Below the pieces are notes generated by a model. The model saw only the letters and a program-made list of their open reading frames with translations, did no database searches and was not told the DNA's origin. Below, piece by piece: positions 1-5,447 of a DNA stretch of 5,447 nucleotides; positions within the stretch are counted from its first letter, which is position 1, and each line of letters opens with the position of its first letter. The stretch is from Caldifarciminota bacterium (lineage in GTDB: Bacteria > Hydrothermota > Hydrothermia > B15-G9), in the NCBI GenBank assembly GCA_027064565.1, contig JAMOPK010000395.1:1-5447 (forward strand). The letters are read 5' to 3'. The position numbers and the translations under genes are program-made.

Positions 1-948
1 ACCATGCCTCATTTTGAATGGAATTTCAACAGCAGCGGTTACAGTGTTGGAGTGGGATGGGCGCGTCGCTGGGGGCACCTCTCGCTTGGGGTTTCGGCCA
101 TTTACTCCAAAATCACCCTCAGGATGGGACATCTGGTCATGTGGCATTTCAATGAGATTGACGACTCACTCGAAAATGTCCCCATCCAGTTCGCCTATGT
201 GCCGAATTACAGGCAATTTGTCGGGAGCGGAAGCTTCTATCAACTTGTGGCCGGGCTTTCGCTGGAGTTCGGCAGGGTTCAAATCGGGGGTTCGGCCATC
301 CGTTATGGGGATGAATACTTCGACGGTTCTGTCCTATCATGGACATTCCTGCCGCTTGACACACTGCTTGCTCAGGAGATAGATTCGTCGTTTTTCAGTG
401 GGAGTGTGGGCAAAGTATCCGGGGTAACAAGCAGGTTGCGTTTCCCGGCCCGCTCAAAATACAACTTTTTTGTCTCCGTTCCCGTAGGCGAGAACGGTAA
501 ACTCAGATTTGATGTCAGTCGGCTCATCTGGAACCATCCGGCCACCATCTATATGTATTTTCCCGGCTATGTCCCGGCGGTTTTAATAGAGGTTCTGGAC
601 ACATTCAATTTTAACCTTCAAAACACATGGGAAGGTCATATCTCATTTGAATACAGGACGATGAGCCATTCGATTATCTCCGTCGGGGCTGGTTACAGGA
701 CCCCGTTGATAAATTCCGCTCCTTACAATCCGCTTTTTTATGGTGCCGGTCAGCTTATCACGGCGGATTTCGGTTTCTCTTATCAGATATCCAGCGATAT
801 TGCCGTGGATATCAGATACAGTTTTCAGAAAAATGGGGCGTTCATAAACGGCTCTCAGGAGGTGAGCAAGGACAATCTTGCCGGTGAATACATATCCAGC
901 AACGATATGCTGGCCATCGGCTTCACCTATGTTTTTCCTGAAAAATAA
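1..948 (+). CDS. FadL/TodX-like outer-membrane beta-barrel protein, 5'-truncated
   Basis: The reading frame is open from base 1, and the first ATG (base 4) is probably an internal methionine, so about 315 C-terminal residues are present. FadL-family proteins usually have about 400-450 residues and begin with a signal peptide and plug, neither of which is seen here. Numbering from that ATG, the sequence alternates hydrophobic and polar residues with many aromatics and glycines, as in a transmembrane beta-barrel. Residues 145-176 (RLRFPARSKYNFFVSVPVG, then LRFDVSRLIW) and 208-275 (NTWEGHISFEYR, GAGYRTPLINSAPYNP, FGFSYQISSDIAVDIRYSF) follow the order of the last FadL strands. The final strand, IGFTYVF, ends in an aromatic residue as a BAM signal would, but carries an extra PEK tail. 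Known family members take up long-chain fatty acids or hydrophobic compounds across the outer membrane; the substrate here is unknown. It lies 15 bases before the purine permease gene, so the two are probably cotranscribed. Another barrel family is possible; the barrel call is firmer than the FadL call. Confidence 0.62.
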   Translation, partial: TMPHFEWNFNSSGYSVGVGWARRWGHLSLGVSAIYSKITLRMGHLVMWHFNEIDDSLENVPIQFAYVPNYRQFVGSGSFYQLVAGLSLEFGRVQIGGSAIRYGDEYFDGSVLSWTFLPLDTLLAQEIDSSFFSGSVGKVSGVTSRLRFPARSKYNFFVSVPVGENGKLRFDVSRLIWNHPATIYMYFPGYVPAVLIEVLDTFNFNLQNTWEGHISFEYRTMSHSIISVGAGYRTPLINSAPYNPLFYGAGQLITADFGFSYQISSDIAVDIRYSFQKNGAFINGSQEVSKDNLAGEYISSNDMLAIGFTYVFPEK

Positions 949-949
949 C

Positions 950-955
950 AGGAGG
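950..955 (+). promoter_or_regulatory. Shine-Dalgarno site of the purine permease gene
   Basis: AGGAGG lies 8 bases before the ATG at 964 and just after the stop codon of the barrel gene (946-948). It fixes the permease start. With no room for a separate promoter or terminator, it supports translation from a shared transcript. Confidence 0.85.
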
Positions 956-963
956 AGCTTGTT

Positions 964-2283
964 ATGAAGGAATTCTTCAAGATGGAGGAGCGGGGAACGG
1001 ATACCCGCACTGAGATCATCGCTGGTATAACCACCTTCCTCACAATGGCCTACATCATCATCGTCAATCCGATGATCCTTTCAGAAACCGGGATGGACTT
1101 TTCAGGTGTGGTGTTTGCTACGGTGCTGGTGAGCGCCCTTTCTTCAATTCTCATGGGCTTATATGCCAATCTCCCCTATGCACTGGCGCCGGGGATGGGT
1201 TTAAACGCATTTTTCACGTATACTCTGGTTAAAGGGATGCATGTCCCATGGCAGACAGCGCTCGGAGCGGTGTTTGTATCAGGTATAATTTTCATAATCC
1301 TCACGATTACAAAGGTGCGCACATGGATCGTTTATGCTATTCCTGCCTCGCTCCGATATGCCATTGCTGCCGGTATCGGCCTGTTCCTTGCTCTCATTGG
1401 ACTTGCTAAAATCGGATTCGTTGTGCAAGGCAATGGCACAATTTTATCGTTTGGAGGGTTGAATCCACAGACCATATTGTTTTTTGTCGGACTCATCATA
1501 GCCGCCATCCTTGTGTCCACGAGGATGAAGGGTGCCCTCCTGCTCTCGATCGTCATCAACTCCATCATAGCGATCATCGTTTCCATAATAGGAGTCAAAG
1601 CGGGGTGGTTGAAGGAACCGATAGCCTCGATTCCGAAGCACGTCGTTGCCATGCCGAGTCTTAAGGTCTTCCTGAAGCTGGATGTGCTTGGTGCGCTCAA
1701 GTGGGGGATGATCGGCCCGGTCTTCACATTGCTGTTCACCGATATGTTCGATTCCATCTCCACGTTCTTAGGTGTCGCTCAGGTTGGTGGCCTGATAGAC
1801 GAGAACGGACAACCGATAAATGTGGATAAAGCGCTGATGGTGGACGCCCTCGGAACCACATTCTCTGGCCTGTTCGGCACCTCGTCTGCCACAACCTACA
1901 TCGAGTCGGCCGCTGGCGTCGAAGAAGGTGGACGCACGGGGTTGACCGCCGTGGTGGCTGGACTCCTGTTCCTCCCGTTCATGTTTTTCAGTCCACTGCT
2001 CTCTCTTGTCCCGGCAGTTGCGACTTCGCCTGTGCTCGTCATGGTTGGTGTGTTCATGGCTCAGGCATTGAAAAATATCGACTGGAAAACCATGGATGAA
2101 GCGATCCCCGCATTTGTGGCTTTCATCCTGATACCGCTTACCTACTCCATCACCCAGGGAATCATCTGGGGATTCCTGACCTACACCTTGATCAAGCTGT
2201 TCCTCGGCAAATGGAAAGACCTGAACGTCATGCTTATCATCATCGACATTTTTGCCATCATAGCGCTGTTGCTCATGTTCTAA
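964..2283 (+). CDS. NCS2 family purine permease (AzgA/PbuG-like adenine, hypoxanthine/guanine transporter)
   Basis: This is a complete 439-residue inner-membrane protein of normal family length. Members of the AzgA branch of nucleobase-cation symporter 2 (E. coli AdeP/AdeQ and GhxP/GhxQ, B. subtilis PbuG/PbuO) import adenine or hypoxanthine/guanine with protons for purine salvage. The N-terminus has the branch hallmark: a charged start (MKEFFKMEERGTDTRTE), then helix 1 with GITTFLTMAYIIIVNP at 21-36. Other hallmarks are PGMGLNAFFTYT (76-87), the helix-8 binding-site segment FTDMFDSISTFLG (258-270) and the helix-10 segment FGTSSATTYIESAAGVEEGG (304-323). Roughly 12 or more hydrophobic segments are visible, and no key motif is missing. 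The start has a strong Shine-Dalgarno, and a terminator follows the stop. The FadL-like gene immediately upstream is a probable operon partner. No purine riboswitch can be placed before it because the preceding coding region almost abuts. Which purine it carries cannot be decided from sequence, so no gene symbol is given. Confidence 0.95.
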   Translation: MKEFFKMEERGTDTRTEIIAGITTFLTMAYIIIVNPMILSETGMDFSGVVFATVLVSALSSILMGLYANLPYALAPGMGLNAFFTYTLVKGMHVPWQTALGAVFVSGIIFIILTITKVRTWIVYAIPASLRYAIAAGIGLFLALIGLAKIGFVVQGNGTILSFGGLNPQTILFFVGLIIAAILVSTRMKGALLLSIVINSIIAIIVSIIGVKAGWLKEPIASIPKHVVAMPSLKVFLKLDVLGALKWGMIGPVFTLLFTDMFDSISTFLGVAQVGGLIDENGQPINVDKALMVDALGTTFSGLFGTSSATTYIESAAGVEEGGRTGLTAVVAGLLFLPFMFFSPLLSLVPAVATSPVLVMVGVFMAQALKNIDWKTMDEAIPAFVAFILIPLTYSITQGIIWGFLTYTLIKLFLGKWKDLNVMLIIIDIFAIIALLLMF

Positions 2284-2309
2284 TGGCTTGACGATAAAAC
2301 GAACCTGAC

Positions 2310-2334
2310 GGCCCGGCATTCGCCGGGCCTTTTT
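2310..2334 (+). terminator. Rho-independent terminator after the purine permease gene
   Basis: An 8-bp GC-rich perfect stem (GGCCCGGC at 2310-2317 pairs with GCCGGGCC at 2322-2329) with a four-base loop ATTC is followed at once by five Ts (2330-2334). It lies 26 bases after the permease stop and ends the plus-strand unit. Read from the minus strand, the same hairpin follows the stop of the convergent UPF0316 gene but has no T-run directly after it, so it should work mainly for the plus strand. The last two Ts belong to the stop codon (2333-2335) of the convergent gene. Confidence 0.92.
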
Positions 2335-2860
2335 ATATCTTGGATTTTATGCCATAGACGTAACCTCCCCTGAGCGATTCCACAGGTTGAGCGAACATGA
2401 AGGCCCTGGGGTCGATGGAATAGACGATCTCCCTGAGTCGGGGCAGTGCCTCCGCCGAGATTACCACGTTGAGCAGGGAAGCCATCCCCTCCTTGCCGAA
2501 AGCAGGCAGCCTCGTAACGCCAAACCCGGCATCTCTCAAAGCCTCCTCGATCTCTCGCCATTTTTCACGTGACAGGATGTTTACGTTGAGGACGGGTCTG
2601 GACATCTTTTCAGATATGGTGATGCCCACGAGGTTGCCGGTGGCGAATCCCAGGGCGTAGGCTATCACGTTGATGATGTTTCCTATGTTCTGGATCACTT
2701 TGCTGACGATCAGGATGAATATGAAGACCTCGAAGAATCCGATCAGGGCTGCCCAAAACCTTTTCCTCTGAACGATCATCCTTACCCTGATCGTTCCGAG
2801 GGATACGTCCAGAATCCTGCTGAAGAAAATGATGAAAGGCCACAACACCGAACCGGTCAC
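2333..2860 (-). CDS. UPF0316 family membrane protein (DUF5698 plus DUF2179 domains)
   Basis: With the GTG start at 2860 the product has 175 residues, the usual size of this family. Residues 5-80 form the membrane domain (DUF5698): a hydrophobic first segment, SRILDVSLGTIRVR (14-27), GFFEVFIFILIVSKVIQNI (41-59) and AYALGFATGNLVGI (67-80), all matching conserved family patterns. Residues about 97-165 form the soluble DUF2179 domain, with an amphipathic helix (REKWREIEEALRDAGFGVT), a glycine-containing turn GKEG (122-125), then VVISAEALPRLREIVYSIDP and AFMF. DUF2179 also occurs at the C-terminus of YitT-type membrane proteins. The family includes B. subtilis YebE, and I know of no established function. 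An in-frame ATG at 2920 would add 20 polar, basic residues that relatives do not have and lacks a Shine-Dalgarno, whereas the GTG has GGAAGGAGGT 5 bases before it. The gene is convergent with the permease and divergent from the barrel gene, so it is probably monocistronic within this window. Confidence 0.9.
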   Translation of the reverse strand: MTGSVLWPFIIFFSRILDVSLGTIRVRMIVQRKRFWAALIGFFEVFIFILIVSKVIQNIGNIINVIAYALGFATGNLVGITISEKMSRPVLNVNILSREKWREIEEALRDAGFGVTRLPAFGKEGMASLLNVVISAEALPRLREIVYSIDPRAFMFAQPVESLRGGYVYGIKSKI

Positions 2861-2865
2861 AATCC

Positions 2866-2875
2866 ACCTCCTTCC
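2866..2875 (-). promoter_or_regulatory. Shine-Dalgarno site deciding the GTG start of the UPF0316 gene
   Basis: On the minus strand GGAAGGAGGT (2875 to 2866) is followed by GGATT and then GTG at 2860-2858. This near-perfect anti-16S match at proper spacing selects the GTG over the in-frame ATG at 2920. Confidence 0.87.
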
Positions 2876-2924
2876 TTTTCGATGTTCTAATTCTTTACAT
2901 ATTAGCGTTTTCTGGTGCATTTAG

Positions 2925-2930
2925 ATTATA
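2925..2930 (-). promoter_or_regulatory. Predicted -10 element for the UPF0316 gene
   Basis: The minus strand reads TATAAT from 2930 to 2925, a perfect sigma-70-type -10. Transcription would begin near 2918, giving a leader of about 58 bases before the GTG at 2860. The in-frame ATG (2920-2918) would then lie at or before the RNA start, which agrees with the GTG start. No convincing -35 is seen: the hexamers 16-18 bases upstream fit poorly. Confidence 0.5.
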
Positions 2931-2932
2931 AT
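2927..2932 (+). promoter_or_regulatory. Predicted -10 element for the barrel/WD40 operon
   Basis: The plus strand reads TATAAT at 2927-2932, overlapping the opposite-strand TATAAT by four bases inside the palindrome ATTATAAT (2925-2932). The ATG of the barrel gene starts only 10 bases after this hexamer, so the RNA would be leaderless or carry a leader of a few bases. No good -35 stands 16-18 bases upstream; TTTACA at 2894-2899 is 27 bases away, too far to pair with it. Confidence 0.48.
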
Positions 2933-2942
2933 TTGAACCATC

Positions 2943-4322
2943 ATGGGAAACTTAATTCTGGCAGCAATAATCTCAGGTCTTTACATGGGTGGCTACTATG
3001 AGGGCGAATTTGGCTATTACGTTCACCAGTTGCCCTGGGGACGCCACCGATTCGAATGGAAGATATCCGGCAAACCTATGGATAACACTGAGGGTTACGG
3101 TTCCCTTGTTACTGAAACCACGCGGGAAGAGGGGCAGCTGTTTTATTTTCAGGGGCATCTTACTCTGCACAAGAAATATTCTTCTGTGACGATTTTTTCG
3201 AGGGAGGACAGGTTCTACGTCCCAAGCCCGCTTTTGAAACTCGTAAACAACGACCGACTCAAGGATGATTCGTGGGGACCCAAGGCCTCAGGTTTGAGGT
3301 TTGATTTCTGGGAGAAATACGGCCTGTATCTGACCGGGATAGCGAGCAAATACGGCACATGGAACGGAGAGGCCTATGTTTTCAAGGGATACAAGAAGTT
3401 TGGTAATGCCGGTGGATTCGGCCTGATTTACCTTCGCAAAGACTGGCGGGGCGGCAAAAATTCCTATAACGATGTTAAGGGGATCGAAAGCAGCATCCGC
3501 ATCAAAGGGCCGCTCAGGGCCACGGTTGAAATGGCTCAGAGTTTCCATCCGGAACATCCAGCATCAAGGAAAGATAGATCGGCCGTTGAGCTCGAATTCA
3601 GGAGCATCAGATTCAGCAATTTCATGGTTGCGACGTCTTTTTTCTATTATGGCAAGGATTTCATCGATGAGCTTTCCAACAGGTTTAATCCCCTCTTTGA
3701 CAGGGAATTTGGAAGAGAAGGCGTTTATTCCGAGGTGATTTACCTCGTGCCCAACAAGGCCATAAACCTGATTTACAAAAACAGGACTTACAGCACCAAT
3801 TATTGGCTGGGGATGCCTGAATCCACGTCACACATGGTAAGTTGGAATTACATCGAAACTTACTGGGAGTTTATAAACGGATTTACCTTCAAAGCGTCTT
3901 ATGAATACACCCTTGAGAAAGAGGATAGATGGAAACATCTATTTTTGGAAATAGGGGGTGAGAGCAAGAAAGCAGGAGGGAAGGTGCAATTAAAGATCAA
4001 GGATATAGGGGTAAACACGCACGAAGTGACAGTCCCTTACTCCATAGGCCAGCGCCTGATCTTTGGCGTGGAAGTGAGATATAACATCACGGATAACCTT
4101 CAGTTCTACGGACGCGGTGCGGTGGGGCATGCTATCTGCGGTGCGTGGAGTTCTATCTTTCTGCAACTTGCGTATCGCGGTTTCAAAAACTCCGAAATCT
4201 ACTTTGAGTTTGGGGAACCCGCACATACGGCGGACGGGCTCGTTAACGACCCTGATGTTTCTGATACCAAAGAGCGCCGGATAGAACAGCGTATCAAACT
4301 TTACTACAAATTCTGGTTCTGA
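2943..4322 (+). CDS. Probable outer-membrane beta-barrel protein of unknown family
   Basis: I do not recognise this 459-residue protein. The N-terminus (MGNLILAAIISGLYMG, then GYYEGEFGYY) looks like a short signal peptide ending near residue 14-16, though it lacks the usual lysine or arginine. The mature part has no long hydrophobic helix. It has many short alternating stretches rich in Tyr, Phe and Trp separated by polar turns, for example GLRFDFWEKYGLYLTGIAS (117-135), GGFGLIYLRKDW (157-168), FMVATSFFYYGKDF (227-240) and QRLIFGVEVRYNITDNLQFY (370-389). It ends in IKLYYKFWF, a final strand with terminal Phe typical of a BAM recognition signal. These features support a beta-barrel or porin-like protein of perhaps 16 or more strands. 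Positions 236-268 (YYGKDF, LSN, FDREFGREGVYSEVIYLV) look like a distinctive conserved block, possibly a loop. The start at 2943 is constrained because an in-frame TGA lies at 2934-2936; no Shine-Dalgarno precedes it. ATG 2985 has only a weak AGGT and would remove the signal peptide. The WD40 gene follows after 37 bases. Confidence 0.72.
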   Translation: MGNLILAAIISGLYMGGYYEGEFGYYVHQLPWGRHRFEWKISGKPMDNTEGYGSLVTETTREEGQLFYFQGHLTLHKKYSSVTIFSREDRFYVPSPLLKLVNNDRLKDDSWGPKASGLRFDFWEKYGLYLTGIASKYGTWNGEAYVFKGYKKFGNAGGFGLIYLRKDWRGGKNSYNDVKGIESSIRIKGPLRATVEMAQSFHPEHPASRKDRSAVELEFRSIRFSNFMVATSFFYYGKDFIDELSNRFNPLFDREFGREGVYSEVIYLVPNKAINLIYKNRTYSTNYWLGMPESTSHMVSWNYIETYWEFINGFTFKASYEYTLEKEDRWKHLFLEIGGESKKAGGKVQLKIKDIGVNTHEVTVPYSIGQRLIFGVEVRYNITDNLQFYGRGAVGHAICGAWSSIFLQLAYRGFKNSEIYFEFGEPAHTADGLVNDPDVSDTKERRIEQRIKLYYKFWF

Positions 4323-4331
4323 AATAAATTT

Positions 4332-4337
4332 AGGAGG
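4332..4337 (+). promoter_or_regulatory. Orphan Shine-Dalgarno-like sequence in the barrel/WD40 gap
   Basis: AGGAGG occurs just after the barrel gene's stop, but no ATG, GTG or TTG lies at a suitable distance. It stands 16 bases upstream of the real ribosome-binding site of the WD40 gene. It may be a ribosome standby site or chance. Confidence 0.3.
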
Positions 4338-4347
4338 GGAATCCAAA

Positions 4348-4354
4348 AAGGAGG
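4348..4354 (+). promoter_or_regulatory. Shine-Dalgarno site of the WD40 gene
   Basis: AAGGAGG stands 5 bases before ATG 4360 and 8 bases before the second, adjacent ATG at 4363. Either could be used; the products differ by one methionine. Confidence 0.85.
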
Positions 4355-4359
4355 CGAGA

Positions 4360-5447
4360 ATGATGAATTTGCTGTTATACCTCGTTTTGGTATCCGGGAT
4401 ACATGCTCTACCTTATGGAGCAAAATTAGTCATAACCGGGCATAACTACTGGATCAGTTCCATCGTGTATATCGACAACGGAAAGTATATCGCCACGGGC
4501 GGTGGCGATGGTGAAATTTATATCTGGGACAGCAAAACGGGTGCTTTCGTAAGAGCGCTCCATGAGCACACCGATAACATAACCGAGGTGTATCTGATAC
4601 CCGGCACAAAATACCTTGTCAGCGTCGGCGCTGACGGACTCCTTGTGGTCTGGGATGTCACCACCGGCAAGGAAGTCTCGAAATCCGACATGGGCGAACC
4701 GCTGTCCTGTTACGCCACAAGTCCTGATGGGAAATACTACGCCATAGGATTCGAAAGCGGAGTGGTCAAACGTTATGACGCCTCAACGGGTCAACTCATA
4801 GGCGAGATCAAGGTTGGCCAGGGTGCCGTAACCGACATCCTGTTTCTGCCCGACGGGACACTTGTGATCACATCCGATGAGGGGATGATCAAGACCGTCA
4901 CACCCCAAGGCAATGAGAAACAGGTGAGTCTGAACAGCATCTCCGCCACATCGGTCGCGTATTCGCCATCCCGAAAACTGTTGGCAGTCGGCGGAAGTGA
5001 TGGATTTATCTACTTCTACGATCCCTCCACTCTCAAATCCAGCCTGAGCCCGATAGAGGCCCACACGTTATCTCTGACCGGCCTCGTGTTCACCGACAAA
5101 TACCTCATCTCTTCGAGTGCGGACAGCACGGTCAAGGTCTGGGACATAGACAGAAGGGCACCTGATAGGACTTTCAACTCCACCTACGGTGAGATTTACA
5201 GCGTTGCCGTATCGCCTGACGGTGATTTCGTTGCCGCCGGGACGGATAACGGGCAGCTCATCATCTGGAATATCCCTGAGAACAGGCTCATCAGCGTCCA
5301 TTCCCGTCAATACGGCGGATGGGTTACCTCTCTGAACTTCACTCCGGACGGTAAATATCTTATTTCAACCGGGTTCAACGGTGTAGTGCACTACTGGGAT
5401 GCTCAGAACGGCGGTCTCATCTGGGAAGGTGATATCGGGGAGATAAT
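4360..5447 (+). CDS. Exported WD40-repeat beta-propeller protein, 3'-truncated
   Basis: The frame is open from ATG 4360 to the window end: 362 complete codons and no stop. Residues 1-16 (MMNLLLYLVLVSGIHA) look like a signal peptide with a likely cut after I-H-A, so the product should reach the periplasm or cell surface; the n-region has no basic residue. From about residue 27 come tandem WD40 blades of about 40 residues, with blade ends at IYIWD (53-57), LVVWD (95-99), VKRYD (136-140), a degenerate IKTVT (177-181), IYFYD (217-221), VKVWD (258-262), LIIWN (300-304) and VHYWD (343-347). Several contain the usual SPDGKY-type turn and GxxDG-type bend. Eight blades are already visible and a ninth seems to begin at the window edge, so there is more than one seven-blade ring's worth. 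WD40 propellers are binding scaffolds; no catalytic domain is seen in this part. The partner is unknown. It follows the barrel gene by 37 bases with no terminator between, so they are probably one operon. Confidence 0.92.
   Translation, partial: MMNLLLYLVLVSGIHALPYGAKLVITGHNYWISSIVYIDNGKYIATGGGDGEIYIWDSKTGAFVRALHEHTDNITEVYLIPGTKYLVSVGADGLLVVWDVTTGKEVSKSDMGEPLSCYATSPDGKYYAIGFESGVVKRYDASTGQLIGEIKVGQGAVTDILFLPDGTLVITSDEGMIKTVTPQGNEKQVSLNSISATSVAYSPSRKLLAVGGSDGFIYFYDPSTLKSSLSPIEAHTLSLTGLVFTDKYLISSSADSTVKVWDIDRRAPDRTFNSTYGEIYSVAVSPDGDFVAAGTDNGQLIIWNIPENRLISVHSRQYGGWVTSLNFTPDGKYLISTGFNGVVHYWDAQNGGLIWEGDIGEI

Noticed and set aside
949..963. Purine riboswitch before the permease gene
   Set aside because: Only 15 bases separate it from the upstream coding region, too few for an aptamer. 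Any such element would have to lie upstream of the barrel gene, outside the window.
1768..2319. Minus-strand open frame of 183 residues opposite the permease gene
   Set aside because: It lies antisense to a clear NCS2 permease gene. Its product is a low-complexity mix of His, Arg, Gln, Asp and Glu typical of the reverse of membrane-protein codons, and it runs through the terminator hairpin.
2858..2920. ATG at 2920 as the start of the UPF0316 gene
   Set aside because: It has no Shine-Dalgarno, adds residues that relatives lack, and lies at the predicted RNA start. GTG 2860 has a near-perfect ribosome-binding site.
2891..2932. TTTACA at 2894-2899 as the -35 partner of the plus-strand TATAAT
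   Set aside because: The spacing is 27 bases, far from the 16-18 a sigma-70 promoter needs, and no fair -10 lies at proper distance from it.
4783..5310. Two minus-strand open frames (4783-5064 and 5068-5310) suggesting genes on the other strand
   Set aside because: The plus strand here encodes continuous WD40 blades from 4360 to the window end, so these are shadows of that gene.
4360..5447. WD40 gene as eukaryotic contamination or transfer
   Set aside because: WD40 proteins are common in bacteria. This gene has a bacterial ribosome-binding site and signal peptide and follows a bacterial-type barrel gene at operon spacing.
1..5447. CRISPR arrays, insertion sequences, tRNA or rRNA genes, long direct repeats
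   Set aside because: None was seen by eye. The only tandem repetition is the protein-level WD40 blades. Every stretch without a gene is under 100 bases.

Overview
The window looks like a piece of chromosome from a Gram-negative (diderm) bacterium. Two of the five genes encode apparent outer-membrane beta-barrels, and a third appears to be exported. Four of the five starts can be judged, and three of those follow strong AGGAGG-type ribosome-binding sites. Arginine AGG/AGA and isoleucine ATA codons are common. The lineage cannot be fixed from sequence alone; a little-studied diderm phylum is plausible, but this is an impression and not a result.

Layout. (1) Bases 1-948 (+) are the 3' part of a gene for a beta-barrel protein resembling the FadL/TodX (OMPP1) long-chain fatty acid and hydrocarbon transporters; its start lies outside the window. 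(2) Bases 964-2283 (+) are a complete NCS2-type purine permease of the AzgA/PbuG branch, 15 bases downstream and probably in the same operon. A strong rho-independent terminator at 2310-2334 ends this unit. (3) Bases 2333-2860 (-) are a convergent small membrane protein of the UPF0316 family (DUF5698 plus DUF2179). Its best start is a GTG at 2860, not the upstream ATG at 2920. (4) Bases 2861-2942 are a short divergent promoter region holding an 8-base palindrome with a perfect TATAAT on each strand. (5) Bases 2943-4322 (+) encode a 459-residue probable outer-membrane beta-barrel that I do not recognise, with no Shine-Dalgarno and an almost leaderless start. (6) Bases 4360-5447 (+) encode an exported WD40-repeat beta-propeller with at least eight blades, cut off by the window end; it is probably cotranscribed with the barrel gene.

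How they fit together. The first unit could serve nutrient uptake across both membranes (outer-membrane barrel plus inner-membrane purine permease), although a FadL-like barrel is not known to carry purines and the pairing may be incidental. The last two genes form an apparent operon of an unknown barrel and a secreted WD40 propeller. They could act together at the cell surface or in the periplasm, which is inference from context. I found no mobile element, CRISPR array, RNA gene or long non-coding stretch. No clear new defence or biosynthetic system is visible; the most interesting parts are the barrel/propeller pair and its symmetric promoter.
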